Of a stretch of DNA of 64,000 nt, positions 16,892 to 25,325 are shown in pieces; positions within the stretch are counted from its first letter, which is position 1, and every line of letters begins with the position of its first letter. Source of the stretch: Thermohalobaculum sp951813525 (GTDB taxonomy: Bacteria; Pseudomonadota; Alphaproteobacteria; Rhodobacterales; Rhodobacteraceae). The notes under the pieces were generated by a model. That model was given only the letters and a program-made list of their open reading frames with translations. It made no database searches and was not told the DNA's origin. Location: assembly GCA_951813525.2 (NCBI GenBank), contig CATOTJ020000003.1, positions 186,001 to 250,000 of the forward strand. Reading direction: 5' to 3'. Made by a program: the position numbers and the translations under genes.

Positions 16892-18366
16892 TTCGGCCCC
16901 AGCATGCCCTTCGGCTGAACGACCCGGTCGAACGTCGCGTCGTCGACAAAGCCCAGGCGTACCGCCTCCTCCTTCAGCGTGGTGCGGTTCTTGTGCGCCG
17001 TCTTGGCAACCTTTGTGGCGTTGTCATATCCGATTTCCGGGGCCAAAGCCGTGACCAGCATCAGGCTTTCCCACATCAGCTTCGAAATCCGGTCTTCATC
17101 GGCCTGGATGCCGTCGACACAATTGTCGGTGAACGCCAACGAGGCATCGCCCAGCAGTTGCATGGATTGCAGCAGGTTATAGATCATCATCGGCTTGTAG
17201 ACGTTCAGCTCGAAATGCCCCTGCGATCCGGCAAAACCGATGGCGGCATCATTGCCGATGACATGGGCACACACCTGGGTCAGCGCCTCGCACTGGGTCG
17301 GGTTCACCTTGCCCGGCATGATCGAAGATCCCGGCTCGTTTTCGGGCAGCATCAACTCGCCCAGACCGCAGCGCGGCCCGGACCCAAGCAACCGGATGTC
17401 GTTGGCAATCTTGAACAGCGACGCCGCGACTGTCTTGACCGCCCCTGACATCTCGACAACCGCATCATGGGCCGCCAGCGCCTCGAACTTGTTGGGCGCA
17501 GTCTTGAACGGCAGGCCTGTGATCTCGGCAATGCGCGCAGCGACCAGCTTGTCGAACCCTTTTGCGGTGTTGAGGCCGGTGCCGACCGCTGTCCCGCCCT
17601 GCGCCAATGGATAAATGTTCTTCAGCCCATGGCGCACCCGCGCGATGCCCTGTTTGACCTGAAATGCATAGCCGCCGAATTCCTGACCCAAAGTCAGGGG
17701 CGTGGCGTCCTGGGTGTGCGTGCGCCCGATCTTGATAATGTCCTTGAACACCTTGGCCTTAGCATCCAGGGCGGCGTGAAGTTTCTCCAGCCCGGGCAGT
17801 AAAACGTCGTGCGCCATGGTCGCCGCCGCGATGTGCATGGCGGTTGGGAACGTGTCGTTCGACGACTGGCTCATATTGCAATGGTCGTTCGGATGCACCG
17901 GGTCCTTGGACCCGATCTCGCCGCCCAAAATCTCGATTGCGCGGTTGGCGACCACTTCATTGGCGTTCATGTTCGATTGGGTGCCCGACCCAGTCTGCCA
18001 GACAACCAACGGGAAATGATCGTCCAACTTTCCGTCAACGACCTCTCCGGCTGCTTTGACAATGGCATTGCCCAGCTTTTTCGCCAGCTTGCCCTGCTCC
18101 ACATTCGCCTGGGCTGCGGCCTTTTTGATGACGCCCAACGCCCGGACCAGGGCGACGGGCTGCGTTTCCCAACCAATGGGAAAATTTATCAGACTGCGCT
18201 GGGTCTGCGCGCCCCAGTACTTCGCGGCCGGGACATCCAACGCGCCGAAACTGTCGGTTTCGGACCGGGTCGCGGGCGCGTTTGCCGGATTGCTGGCCGG
18301 TTTGCTTGCCGGTTTCCTTTCGGCGGCCTTCTTCTTGGATTTCTTCGCGGATGCGGCCTTTGCCAT
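16888..18366 (-). CDS. fumC: Class II fumarase FumC with basic N-terminal extension
   Basis: Interconverts fumarate and L-malate in the citric acid cycle. The family signature GSSIMPGKVNPTQCE is intact, as are TGSGTQSNMNANEV, the HPNDHCNMSQSSND segment and GRTHTQDATPLTLGQEF. At 492 residues it is longer than the usual 460-465 because about 35 residues rich in Lys, Ala and Pro (AKAASAKKSKKKAAERKPAS and so on) precede the normal start (DSFGALDVPAAKYWG). No close internal ATG is seen, so the extension is probably real. A GNAT gene overlaps its 3' end. Confidence 0.95.
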   Translation of the reverse strand: MAKAASAKKSKKKAAERKPASKPASNPANAPATRSETDSFGALDVPAAKYWGAQTQRSLINFPIGWETQPVALVRALGVIKKAAAQANVEQGKLAKKLGNAIVKAAGEVVDGKLDDHFPLVVWQTGSGTQSNMNANEVVANRAIEILGGEIGSKDPVHPNDHCNMSQSSNDTFPTAMHIAAATMAHDVLLPGLEKLHAALDAKAKVFKDIIKIGRTHTQDATPLTLGQEFGGYAFQVKQGIARVRHGLKNIYPLAQGGTAVGTGLNTAKGFDKLVAARIAEITGLPFKTAPNKFEALAAHDAVVEMSGAVKTVAASLFKIANDIRLLGSGPRCGLGELMLPENEPGSSIMPGKVNPTQCEALTQVCAHVIGNDAAIGFAGSQGHFELNVYKPMMIYNLLQSMQLLGDASLAFTDNCVDGIQADEDRISKLMWESLMLVTALAPEIGYDNATKVAKTAHKNRTTLKEEAVRLGFVDDATFDRVVQPKGMLGPK

Positions 18367-18447
18367 CGCGGTCTCCTATTCTGATTTGCGGTCTTGATCG
18401 CCGATTGCGCGTGCGGTGTGCGCAGGGACCGGGCTCGGAACCCGGTT

Positions 18448-18951
18448 TCAGGTTTTTCGGAACTGATCCAGGCTGACGACCTCGGCACCCTCTTCCCGGT
18501 CACCGGTGCCATCCTCCCCGCCAGGATCCTCCAGCACCAGATCATCGGGATCGTCGGGAACATGCTCGTCGAATTTCAGACCAAATTTGACGGATGGGTC
18601 AACAAAGGTGCGCACGGCCCCGAACGGGATCACCAGGGTCTGCGGCAGGTCGTTGAAGTTCAACGTCACTGAAAACCGGTCATTGGCGACCGCCAGATCA
18701 TCGAACCAGTCCTGCAAAACAATCGTCATCTCTTCGGGATATTTTTCGTGCAGCCAGTCAGGAATATCGACCCCGGGATGGGACGTGTCGAAGCAGATAT
18801 AAAAGTGATGCTCGCCCGGCAGACCGTTGTCGGCGACGCGGCCCAAGACATCCGACATCAAAGAGCGCATCGCCCTTTGCATCAGTTGCCCATAGTTAAA
18901 GCCGTCCCGTTCCGTCATCGCCCCGAAATCCTTCCGATCTGGTTCGGACAT
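18448..18951 (-). CDS. sspB: SspB-family ClpXP adaptor
   Basis: A 167-residue homologue of alphaproteobacterial SspB, which tethers ssrA-tagged or other substrates to ClpXP. It shows the compact fold segments LMQRAMRSLMSDVL, HHFYICFDTSHPGVDIP, WLHEKYPEEMTIVLQ and a hydrophobic strand VTLNFNDLPQTLVIPF. An acidic, flexible tail (VPDDPDDLVLEDPGGED) ends in a ClpX-binding-like VVSLDQFRKT motif. The start ATG at 18951 was chosen over longer openings. The gene for the tmRNA that supplies ssrA tags lies 1.7 kb upstream, an interesting functional proximity. Confidence 0.88.
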   Translation of the reverse strand: MSEPDRKDFGAMTERDGFNYGQLMQRAMRSLMSDVLGRVADNGLPGEHHFYICFDTSHPGVDIPDWLHEKYPEEMTIVLQDWFDDLAVANDRFSVTLNFNDLPQTLVIPFGAVRTFVDPSVKFGLKFDEHVPDDPDDLVLEDPGGEDGTGDREEGAEVVSLDQFRKT

Positions 18952-19024
18952 AATCCGATTCTCGCGGTTAAGAAAGCTGTAAGTCGCGTAAGGGTTGCAG
19001 GTATCTCTTACCTGCGTCTTCCGG

Positions 19025-20470
19025 TTATTCGTGCGGTATTCGTGGACCGGTGATGCCCAGCCGCCGCAACCGCGCGCCAAGCCTTGAAAGGCTTGCGTCC
19101 GGCCCGTCGGGCGCGCTGCCAAGCGCGGCGTCCAATCGGGCAATCTGCGCAGGCGCGACATGGACCGGGCCACAGCGCCCGGCCAGGCCGTCGACCGGGA
19201 TTGGCCCGGGCCCCGTTGCCGCTGCCGCCGCCAATCGGGCATTGAGTGCGTGCGCGGCACTGTCATTGTCCGATGGCGGCGCCAAGGCCAGCAAATGGCC
19301 CACTGCCAAAAGCTGCTCGACCGCATCCAGAACCGGCCCGCCTCGATCCGGTTCGCCACCAAGGATTTCGGTCAAAGAGAGCGGGCCGTCGACCAACATG
19401 GCCAAGACGCCCGCGACAACTGCGGGATCGGGCGCGGCGCGCTGTCCGGGCGTTTCGATCACGGCCCGCGCGCCGGGTTCTGCCACCGCGCCCAGCCAGA
19501 CCGACTTGCGCAATCCGGCAGGATCATCGCGCACCGGCGCACGCGCATAAAGATCGGACCGGAAGACCACATCCAAGCCCATATCCACCAACAGATCCAT
19601 CTGCCCTGCTTCCGCCGCCTCGGCAAACGCGGCCTGTGGAAATGTCAGGCACAAATCCGGGCGCATCCGCAGAAAGTCGACCGACCCGGCAAAGACCAAG
19701 CCGCGCGCTGCGAATTCGGCCTTAACATCGGCGGCCCAAAACGGTGTCCATCCGTCATGCATGTATTCGTGCAGGAAATATTCGGTCGGGGCCTCGGCGG
19801 CCAGATCGGTCAGACGGCGCAGCACCTCGGGCTGGATCGCATCGAAACCCGCATCGGCCATCTGGCGCACCTGCCCGAACGCCGCGCGGAACCGCGCCGC
19901 CGGGTCGCAGAAACCGTCGCCAGAACCGCCGTGGGACCCGCCGTGGGACCCGGCTCGGGCCAACGCCCGGATCATATGCTGAAAGGCCAATTGCCGGGCG
20001 CCGCCCGGCAGCGCGTTGTAACTGGCGGCCAACAACCCGCCCGGTTTCAGCCGCGCCGCCGCCAGGTCCATCGCCTGCTGGCGCGCGGTCGGTCCGGCCC
20101 AGCTTAGAACCCCGTGCATGACGATCAGATCGGCGTCATCCCGGGCCGAGGCCAGGGCTTGGTCAAATGTGGCATGTTCCAGGGTCAGGTTCGGCAGGTC
20201 CCCGGCAAACGCCTGGCCCGCCGCGATATGGCTTTGCATACCGTCGATCCCCTGGAACTGTCCCGACGGATGCGACGCCGCCGCCAGCGCCAGTGCCGCG
20301 CCTTTGCCGCAACCGATATCCAGCATCCGGAACGGCCCGGTCAGATCGGGCCCCGCCACGCCCTGCCAGGCCGCAGCCGCCACGATCTGCGCAGGTGTCA
20401 TCTGTTGCACCAGCTGCGCGGGATAATCCGTGCCGGTGAAATAGCCGTCCATGCCCGGGTCTGAAACCAT
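19025..20470 (-). CDS. SAM-dependent methyltransferase with regulatory domain
   Basis: A 481-residue protein. The N-terminal class I methyltransferase domain has motif I MLDIGCGKGAALALA, followed by FQGIDGM, DADLIVMHGVLSW and LKPGGLLAASYNALPGG. A middle region (about 205-300) resembles the predicted methyltransferase regulatory domain (FLHEYMHDGWTPFWAADVKAEF), and the C-terminal third is alanine-rich and weakly conserved. Such enzymes have been linked to lysine or peptide methylation. A local 12-bp tandem duplication near 19931-19954 gives a GSHGGSHGG stretch. ATG 20470 is my choice; an internal Met at 20452 is possible. Confidence 0.82.
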   Translation of the reverse strand: MVSDPGMDGYFTGTDYPAQLVQQMTPAQIVAAAAWQGVAGPDLTGPFRMLDIGCGKGAALALAAASHPSGQFQGIDGMQSHIAAGQAFAGDLPNLTLEHATFDQALASARDDADLIVMHGVLSWAGPTARQQAMDLAAARLKPGGLLAASYNALPGGARQLAFQHMIRALARAGSHGGSHGGSGDGFCDPAARFRAAFGQVRQMADAGFDAIQPEVLRRLTDLAAEAPTEYFLHEYMHDGWTPFWAADVKAEFAARGLVFAGSVDFLRMRPDLCLTFPQAAFAEAAEAGQMDLLVDMGLDVVFRSDLYARAPVRDDPAGLRKSVWLGAVAEPGARAVIETPGQRAAPDPAVVAGVLAMLVDGPLSLTEILGGEPDRGGPVLDAVEQLLAVGHLLALAPPSDNDSAAHALNARLAAAAATGPGPIPVDGLAGRCGPVHVAPAQIARLDAALGSAPDGPDASLSRLGARLRRLGITGPRIPHE

Positions 20471-20515
20471 TCGCCGCCCCCTTGCGCGCAGCATAGAGCA
20501 TTTTTCAGCCCGGCT

Positions 20516-20592
20516 GATCCAGTCAGGTGCTGTGAAATTGGGGCCACACAACACTTGAAAGCGCTCGACCCGTTTCTATCGGGTTGAAACGC
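20516..20592 (-). repeat. Dispersed repeat, copy C (reverse orientation)
   Basis: Read on the minus strand this gives GCGTTTCAACCCGA, CGGGTCGAGCGCTTTC, TGTGGCCCCAATTTC and GCACCTGACTGGATC, aligning along its length with copies at 16354 and 26882. It lies upstream of the methyltransferase gene and downstream of the tmRNA gene. Confidence 0.72.
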
Positions 20593-20639
20593 GGTCTTGC
20601 CGCGCAGCGAAAACAGTCTTTCGATTTCGGGATGAAAGT

Positions 20640-20846
20640 GCAGGCTTCTGTTGCCAGGTGCCTGCGAACCCCGCCCTAGGCGGCTAGGCCCAGGGGCTTA
20701 AGTTTCGATGGTTAGCACTGCTTACGCAGCGAGCGCCACCGGAGCACGGTTGTCATTAGCAACTGTACAATTTGGACCGATATCGGTGGTACCTCACCGA
20801 GTGAAAGCTAACCCCTTTGAACGTCCGTCGATCCTATTTCGGCCCC
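20640..20846 (-). ncRNA. ssrA: tmRNA, coding piece of a two-piece (permuted) ssrA
   Basis: The minus strand from 20846 starts GGGGCCGAAATAGGATCGAC, the typical 5' end of tmRNA. Its tag reading frame GCT AAT GAC AAC ... GCG TAA (20760-20722) encodes ANDNRAPVALAA, the alphaproteobacterial ssrA degradation tag. The first seven bases pair with the acceptor piece that lies upstream in the gene, showing the circular permutation known for alphaproteobacteria. The 3' boundary near 20640 is estimated from GC-rich pseudoknot-like segments (GCCTAGCCGCCTAGGGCGG). The product rescues stalled ribosomes and tags proteins for ClpXP. Confidence 0.93.
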
Positions 20847-20870
20847 AACTGCCTGCTAAGACAGGGTTTT

Positions 20871-20950
20871 TGGTGGAGCCGCCGGGTACCGCCCCCGGGT
20901 CCGATCCATCTATTACGAGCGCGTTTATCACCATAGTCCCCGAAGGAACG
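20871..20950 (-). ncRNA. ssrA: tmRNA, acceptor piece of the two-piece ssrA
   Basis: On the minus strand this segment ends in a T arm (CCGGG, loop GGCGGTA, CCCGG), then CGGCTCC and an encoded CCA at 20873-20871. CGGCTCC pairs with GGGGCCG at the start of the coding piece, forming the alanyl acceptor stem. The 24 bases between the pieces would be removed by processing. The 5' end is uncertain; a hairpin (GCCCTATATAGAGGGC) lies at about 20949-20965. Confidence 0.9.
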
Positions 20951-20960
20951 CCCTCTATAT

Positions 20961-21575
20961 AGGGCGCAATCCTTAGCAATGGAAGAAGGGAGGCGGACCG
21001 CGCGAAGCGCATTTTTGCCAGGCCGCGCGAAGCGCATTTTTTATCATTCCGCACGGTCCAGGCGCCGCCGCCGCCTTTTTCACCGAACTTTAATCAAATC
21101 TGACCATTCTTCGTTATGCGGCCGGTGGCCGATTCGAAGGGTTCGGCGCAGCGATCAAAACGCCGGCAACCTGCGGATCGCGGCGCCCCGGCGGCCAACC
21201 GAGATCTTGTGTCAAAGACCGGCAACCCGTGGCGGGACCGGTGCCGGGTCATGCCGGAAAAGCCTCGAAGACGACCCTGGCCCCGACCGGCGATCCGCCG
21301 GCCGCAACCCGCCAAGGTAAGCCAGGACGGGGCGAACGCTCCTCCCCCAGAGGAAAAACGATGAAAACGGCGCCCTGACAGGGCTGGCGACGGGATCGCC
21401 GTTGCCATTGGCGTTGCAGGATTTTCAGCAAACCGCGCGGTGTTCCGCCGCCAAACGGATCACCCTCTTTCGGCGTTAACGACCCGGGCGCAATCGCCAC
21501 TGCAATATTCCCCCAGCCATCTACCCAAATCCTGCCGTCCCCCCTATCGTCGCCGCAAAGAACCGGAGGGACACA
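20961..21575. other. Gene-free interval upstream of tmRNA and of the enolase-superfamily gene
   Basis: No convincing coding region was found; the short frames here are Arg/Pro-rich and lack family features. Near 20997-21045 an 18-bp unit (CCGCGCGAAGCGCATTTTT) occurs twice. Each copy holds a small GCGC-GAA-GCGC inverted repeat followed by T residues, terminator-like on the plus strand. The rest is GC-rich and should contain the tmRNA promoter on the minus strand and the promoter of the plus-strand operon. A GGAGGG site precedes ATG 21576. Confidence 0.5.
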
Positions 21576-22664
21576 ATGGCCACCATCGCTGACATTTCGA
21601 TCGATCTATTCCGCGTACCCCTGCCAGAACCCATGGAGGCGTCGGCATCGGGGGTCATGCGCGGGTTCGACATGGTCATGGCCCGCATCACCGATGCCGA
21701 CGGCGTCACCGGCTGCGGCTATACCGTGCTGCACGAAGGCCAGGGCGCAGCGGTCGCGGCCATCGCCGATATCCCGTTTCGCGAGATATTGATGGGCGAG
21801 GACGCCGACAAGATCGAATGGATCTGGCGGCGGTGCTGGAAGGCTCATCATTACTCGGGCCGCGGCGGGCCGGTCAGTTTTGCACTTTCAGCCATCGACA
21901 CAGCGCTTTGGGATCTGAAAGGCAACCGCCTGCAAACACCGCTTTGGCGGCTGTTGGGCGGATATAACGACAAGGTCCGGGTCTATGCCGGGAATATCGA
22001 TTTGAACTTCCCGGTCGAAAAGCTGGTCGAGGGCGGCATGCGTTCGGTCGAGCAGGGCTTCCGGTCCGTCAAAATGCGCCTTGGCCGCCCGACCCTGGCC
22101 GAGGACCTGTCCCGTGTCGAAGCGATGCGCAATCATCTGCCGGACGAGATCGAGATGATGGCCGATGCGAACGAGGCCTGGCGCGTCGATCAGGCGGCCC
22201 GGGCCATGCAGGGGCTGCGTCCGTTCGACCTTGTCTGGCTGGAAGAACCGATCAGCCCGGACAATTTCGAAGGCTATCGCCATCTGCGCAGTCTGGGCGG
22301 GCCGCCCATCGCGGCGGGCGAAAACCTGCATACGCTGGCCGAGTTCACGGCGTTGATTAATGCGGCCGGTGTCGATTTTCCCGAACCTGACCTGACAACC
22401 TGCGGCGGGATTACGCCCTTCATGAAGATTGCCCGTCTGGCCGAGGCGCATGGACTGCCGGTTATCAGTCACGGCGCCCATGACGTTCATGTCCACCTGC
22501 TGGCCGCCTGCCCGAATGCCGCCTATTTGGAATGGCATGCTTTCGGTTTGGACGATTACATGGCCGAGCCGCTGCTGGTAAACAACGGCTATGCCGATGC
22601 CCCCGAACGCCCGGGGCACGGGATCAGCTTCAACTGGGACAAGCTGGCCGCGCACGCGGTCTAG
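21576..22664 (+). CDS. Enolase-superfamily (mandelate racemase/muconate lactonizing type) enzyme
   Basis: A 362-residue acid-sugar dehydratase or racemase-like enzyme. Barrel metal ligands are visible in series: MADANEAW (Asp), LVWLEEPI (Glu) and IAAGENLH (Glu), and a late ISHGAHDVHVHL supplies the His base of the mandelate-racemase subgroup. The second-strand base motif is K-M-R rather than the common K-x-K. It starts with a strong GGAGGG site and is followed by a TRAP transporter, so it probably processes the imported organic acid. The exact substrate cannot be told from the sequence. Confidence 0.87.
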   Translation: MATIADISIDLFRVPLPEPMEASASGVMRGFDMVMARITDADGVTGCGYTVLHEGQGAAVAAIADIPFREILMGEDADKIEWIWRRCWKAHHYSGRGGPVSFALSAIDTALWDLKGNRLQTPLWRLLGGYNDKVRVYAGNIDLNFPVEKLVEGGMRSVEQGFRSVKMRLGRPTLAEDLSRVEAMRNHLPDEIEMMADANEAWRVDQAARAMQGLRPFDLVWLEEPISPDNFEGYRHLRSLGGPPIAAGENLHTLAEFTALINAAGVDFPEPDLTTCGGITPFMKIARLAEAHGLPVISHGAHDVHVHLLAACPNAAYLEWHAFGLDDYMAEPLLVNNGYADAPERPGHGISFNWDKLAAHAV

Positions 22665-22890
22665 GATACGCCGTTCGAGATGGCGGGCCTGGCCGCTGCA
22701 GGTTCCTGCATGGCTGCCAGGCCAAGGCGGCCAGCAGCATTGATCCGCGCGGAGGCGGCGCGGACCCGTTGCCGCTACCCCACCCAACGGAAAGCCATCC
22801 ACGCAGCCATTGATCCCGGCGCAGAATCCGGCTCTATTCCCGCGCAGAGCGGGGCGGGACCAAAGGCCCTGCCGCAACAGGGAGACATCA

Positions 22891-23901
22891 ATGCTCAAAA
22901 CAGTCACCAGACTGGCTGCCGGTACAGCGATTGCGCTGGGGATCGGGGCCACCAGCGCGCAGGCGGTCGAAAAGATCAGCGCCGTGCACGCCTTTCCGCC
23001 GTTCCTAGTCTACACCCAGACATTCCTGTCGGTGGTCGAGGACATCAACAAGCGCGCCGACGGTGTGTGCAATATCGAAGTACGCGGCGGTCCGGAAGCC
23101 ATCGGCATGTTCCAGCAGCCTGCCGCGGTGCGTGACGGTGTTGTCGACATGGTCCACACACCGGGCAGCTTCTATGGCAAAAACGTGCCCGAGATCGACG
23201 CCATGGTTGCGTCAAAGGTTACGCCGATGGAAGCGCGGGCCAATGGCGGCGCGGCCCTGATGGACAAGGCCCATCAGGATCGGTTCAACGTCAAGCATCT
23301 GGGATGGATCGACGGCGGCGTGAAGTTCCATATCTATATGAACCAGGCGCCAAAATTCGATGAAAACGGCGTTCTGGATCTGACCGGGGTCAAACTGCGC
23401 GACAACCCGATCTATCACGCCTTCTTCGAGGCTTTGAACGCGACAACCAACTCGATGCCCGCAACCGAGGTTTACGCGGCGTTGGAAAAAGGCGTCGTCG
23501 ACAGCGCGGCCTGGACCGAAATCGGTCTGATGCAGCTGAAATGGGACAAGTTTCTGCGCTACCGGGTCGATCCGCCGTTCTACTCGACCGATCTTGGCAT
23601 CATCTTCAACCTCGACAGCTGGAACGCTTTGTCCACGGACTGTCGTGATATCATCACCAAGACGGTGATCGATTGGGAAACGAAGTCCTATGAAGACCGC
23701 CGCGCTGATGTCGAGGCCGAGGGCAAGTCACTTGCCGAAGGCGGCATGACCTTTGTGCCGATCGAAGGCGATGCCGCGGCTGCCTATATCAAGCTGGCCG
23801 ATGACGCCGCCTGGGCCCGCATGCATGGGCGTATCGATGGCGACGGCGACGGTGCCGACACCTACAAGGCGCTACGCAAGCACTACTTCCTGGAAGAGTG
23901 A
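22891..23901 (+). CDS. dctP: TRAP transporter substrate-binding protein (DctP type)
   Basis: Periplasmic binding protein for a carboxylate-type ligand, 336 residues. A signal peptide is visible (MLKTVTRLAAGTAIALGIG, AQA cut site). The mature part follows the DctP pattern: AVHAFPPFLVYTQTFLSVVEDINKR, VRDGVVDMVHTPGSFYG, the LTGVKLRDNPIYHAFFEALN segment and MPATEVYAALEKGVVDSA. A GGGAGA site precedes ATG 22891. Its stop overlaps the start of the CAP-domain gene, and the two membrane subunits follow. The ligand is likely linked to the enolase-superfamily gene upstream. Confidence 0.92.
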   Translation: MLKTVTRLAAGTAIALGIGATSAQAVEKISAVHAFPPFLVYTQTFLSVVEDINKRADGVCNIEVRGGPEAIGMFQQPAAVRDGVVDMVHTPGSFYGKNVPEIDAMVASKVTPMEARANGGAALMDKAHQDRFNVKHLGWIDGGVKFHIYMNQAPKFDENGVLDLTGVKLRDNPIYHAFFEALNATTNSMPATEVYAALEKGVVDSAAWTEIGLMQLKWDKFLRYRVDPPFYSTDLGIIFNLDSWNALSTDCRDIITKTVIDWETKSYEDRRADVEAEGKSLAEGGMTFVPIEGDAAAAYIKLADDAAWARMHGRIDGDGDGADTYKALRKHYFLEE

Positions 23902-24569
23902 TCCATCGCCTGAAATCCGGGGCCGCGGTTGCAATCGCAATCGCGGTCCTCTTTGCTTCCGGGCCTTCGGGGCCGGATGCACGGGCGGACGGCGTTTGCC
24001 CGGATGCGCCTTTGGGCACCGAATTTTCTGCACAGGTTCCCAAGACCGGCCGTCACGATCCCTGGCTGGTCGACGCGGCGGTGCTGCACTATACCAATGT
24101 CGAACGCTGTAAGGCCGGGCTGGTCCCGTTGTCCGCGGTCGAGACGTTGCGCAAGGCCGCCCGTACCCAGACTCGCGATATGGCCCGATTGGGTTTTTTC
24201 GATCACACATCGACCGAGACGGGCCGCACGTCGCCGTCGGACCGGGTCAAGGAAGTCGATCCCGGCAACAGCTATCGCGTCATTGCCGAAAACCTGGTCG
24301 AAAGTTTTTTTGTCGCCTACCAGAACAACACGCCCTACCGGGTGGTCGATGCCGATGCCTGCAAATTTCTGGACGACAAGGGCCGCGAGATGCCGCGCCA
24401 GACATATGACAGCATGGCCAAGGAATTCGTCGACCGTTGGATGAACAGCCCGGGGCACCGGCGCAATATCCTTGAGCCAAGCTTTCGCTTTCACGGTGCC
24501 GGAATGGCACCGACCGACCGGGGCGACCTGTGTGGCGCGCTGTTCGGTGCACAGGTTTTTGCGGGATGA
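23898..24569 (+). CDS. Secreted CAP-domain (SCP/PR-1-like) protein inside the TRAP operon
   Basis: A 223-residue protein with a hydrophobic signal segment (AVAIAIAVLFASGPSG), so exported. The CAP fold is visible as LHYTNVERCKAGLVPLSAVETLRKAARTQTRDMA, GFFDHTS, the YRVIAENLVESFF segment, FVDRWMNSPGHRRNILEPSF and a final FGAQVF strand. Four cysteines suggest disulfides. The start is a GTG overlapping the dctP stop, and the stop overlaps the dctQ ATG, so it is embedded in the transporter operon. CAP proteins are not standard TRAP parts; its role here is unknown. Confidence 0.85.
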   Translation: MIHRLKSGAAVAIAIAVLFASGPSGPDARADGVCPDAPLGTEFSAQVPKTGRHDPWLVDAAVLHYTNVERCKAGLVPLSAVETLRKAARTQTRDMARLGFFDHTSTETGRTSPSDRVKEVDPGNSYRVIAENLVESFFVAYQNNTPYRVVDADACKFLDDKGREMPRQTYDSMAKEFVDRWMNSPGHRRNILEPSFRFHGAGMAPTDRGDLCGALFGAQVFAG

Positions 24570-25105
24570 GCGACGCCCGCACCACCGCACAGCTTCCCGC
24601 CTCGATCCCGGTGCGCATCCTGGACACCGTCTGCACCTTTCTGGCGATCCTTGCCGGGATCTACATGGTCGTGATCATGTTCGGCATCGTCTTTAACGCG
24701 CTGGCCCGGACGGCAGGATATTCGGGGTCCTCGCACATCTTCACGTTCTCGGAATTCGGTCTGCTCTATATCGTCATGGCCGCCTCGCCCTGGCTGGTCC
24801 GCGAAAAAGGTCACGTCTTTATCGAACTGGTCACGGCAGCGGTGCCCGATCTGATGAAACGCCCGCTCAGCCGCGTTGTTTCATTTCTTTGCTTCGTGAT
24901 CTGCGTGATCTTGGTCTGGTACACATGGGGCGCGACCGCAAATGCCTATAAGTTCGGCGACGCTGAAATGCGATCGATCGACATGCCGAAATTCCTGCTG
25001 CTGGGCGCCATGCCCATCTGCTTTGCCCTGATGGCGCTGCAGTTCCTGCGGTATGTATTCGGCTCTGACACACTCCATTCCGGAAAGGCAGGGGTCCATG
25101 AATGA
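24566..25105 (+). CDS. dctQ: TRAP transporter small permease (DctQ type)
   Basis: A 179-residue inner-membrane protein with four hydrophobic helices (LDTVCTFLAILAGIYMVVI, FGLLYIVMAASPWLV, VVSFLCFVICVILVWYTW, LLLGAMPICFALMALQFL). The DctQ loop motif EKGHVFIELV is present. ATG 24566 overlaps the CAP-gene stop. It forms the membrane complex with DctM and uses the DctP-bound ligand. The stop overlaps the next small gene. Confidence 0.9.
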   Translation: MSDARTTAQLPASIPVRILDTVCTFLAILAGIYMVVIMFGIVFNALARTAGYSGSSHIFTFSEFGLLYIVMAASPWLVREKGHVFIELVTAAVPDLMKRPLSRVVSFLCFVICVILVWYTWGATANAYKFGDAEMRSIDMPKFLLLGAMPICFALMALQFLRYVFGSDTLHSGKAGVHE

Positions 25106-25322
25106 CTTCGACATAATGAACGAGATCAACAAGGTTCTCGACATGAACTCGATGACGGATTTCATCATCATCGGCATGATCCTGGGGGTCTTTGGCTATA
25201 TCATCTTCCAGATGTCGCGATCATCGATACCGGGGATCGCAGGACTGATCCTGCCCGCCCTGGGCGGCGCCATTCTGGGCGCCATGGCATATATCTTTAC
25301 CCTCGGAACCGCCGGCGGCTGA
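25098..25322 (+). CDS. Tiny two-helix membrane protein between dctQ and dctM
   Basis: A 74-residue protein with a polar N-terminus (NDFDIMNEINKVLDMNSM) and two hydrophobic helices (DFIIIGMILGVFGYIIFQM and GIAGLILPALGGAILGAMAY). A GGCAGGGG site precedes ATG 25098, which overlaps the dctQ end by 8 bp; dctM starts 4 bp after its stop. Tight packing on both sides argues that it is a real gene and possibly an accessory subunit. I do not recognise a family, and standard TRAP operons lack it. Confidence 0.7.
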   Translation: MNDFDIMNEINKVLDMNSMTDFIIIGMILGVFGYIIFQMSRSSIPGIAGLILPALGGAILGAMAYIFTLGTAGG

Positions 25323-25325
25323 GAC

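Noticed and set aside
20708..20962. An 84-codon open frame over the tmRNA gene
   Set aside because: The region is fully explained by the tmRNA on the other strand, with tag frame and acceptor stem.
21116..21364. An 82-codon basic open frame between tmRNA and the enolase-superfamily gene
   Set aside because: Arg/Pro-rich, low complexity, no ribosome-binding site and no recognisable domain.
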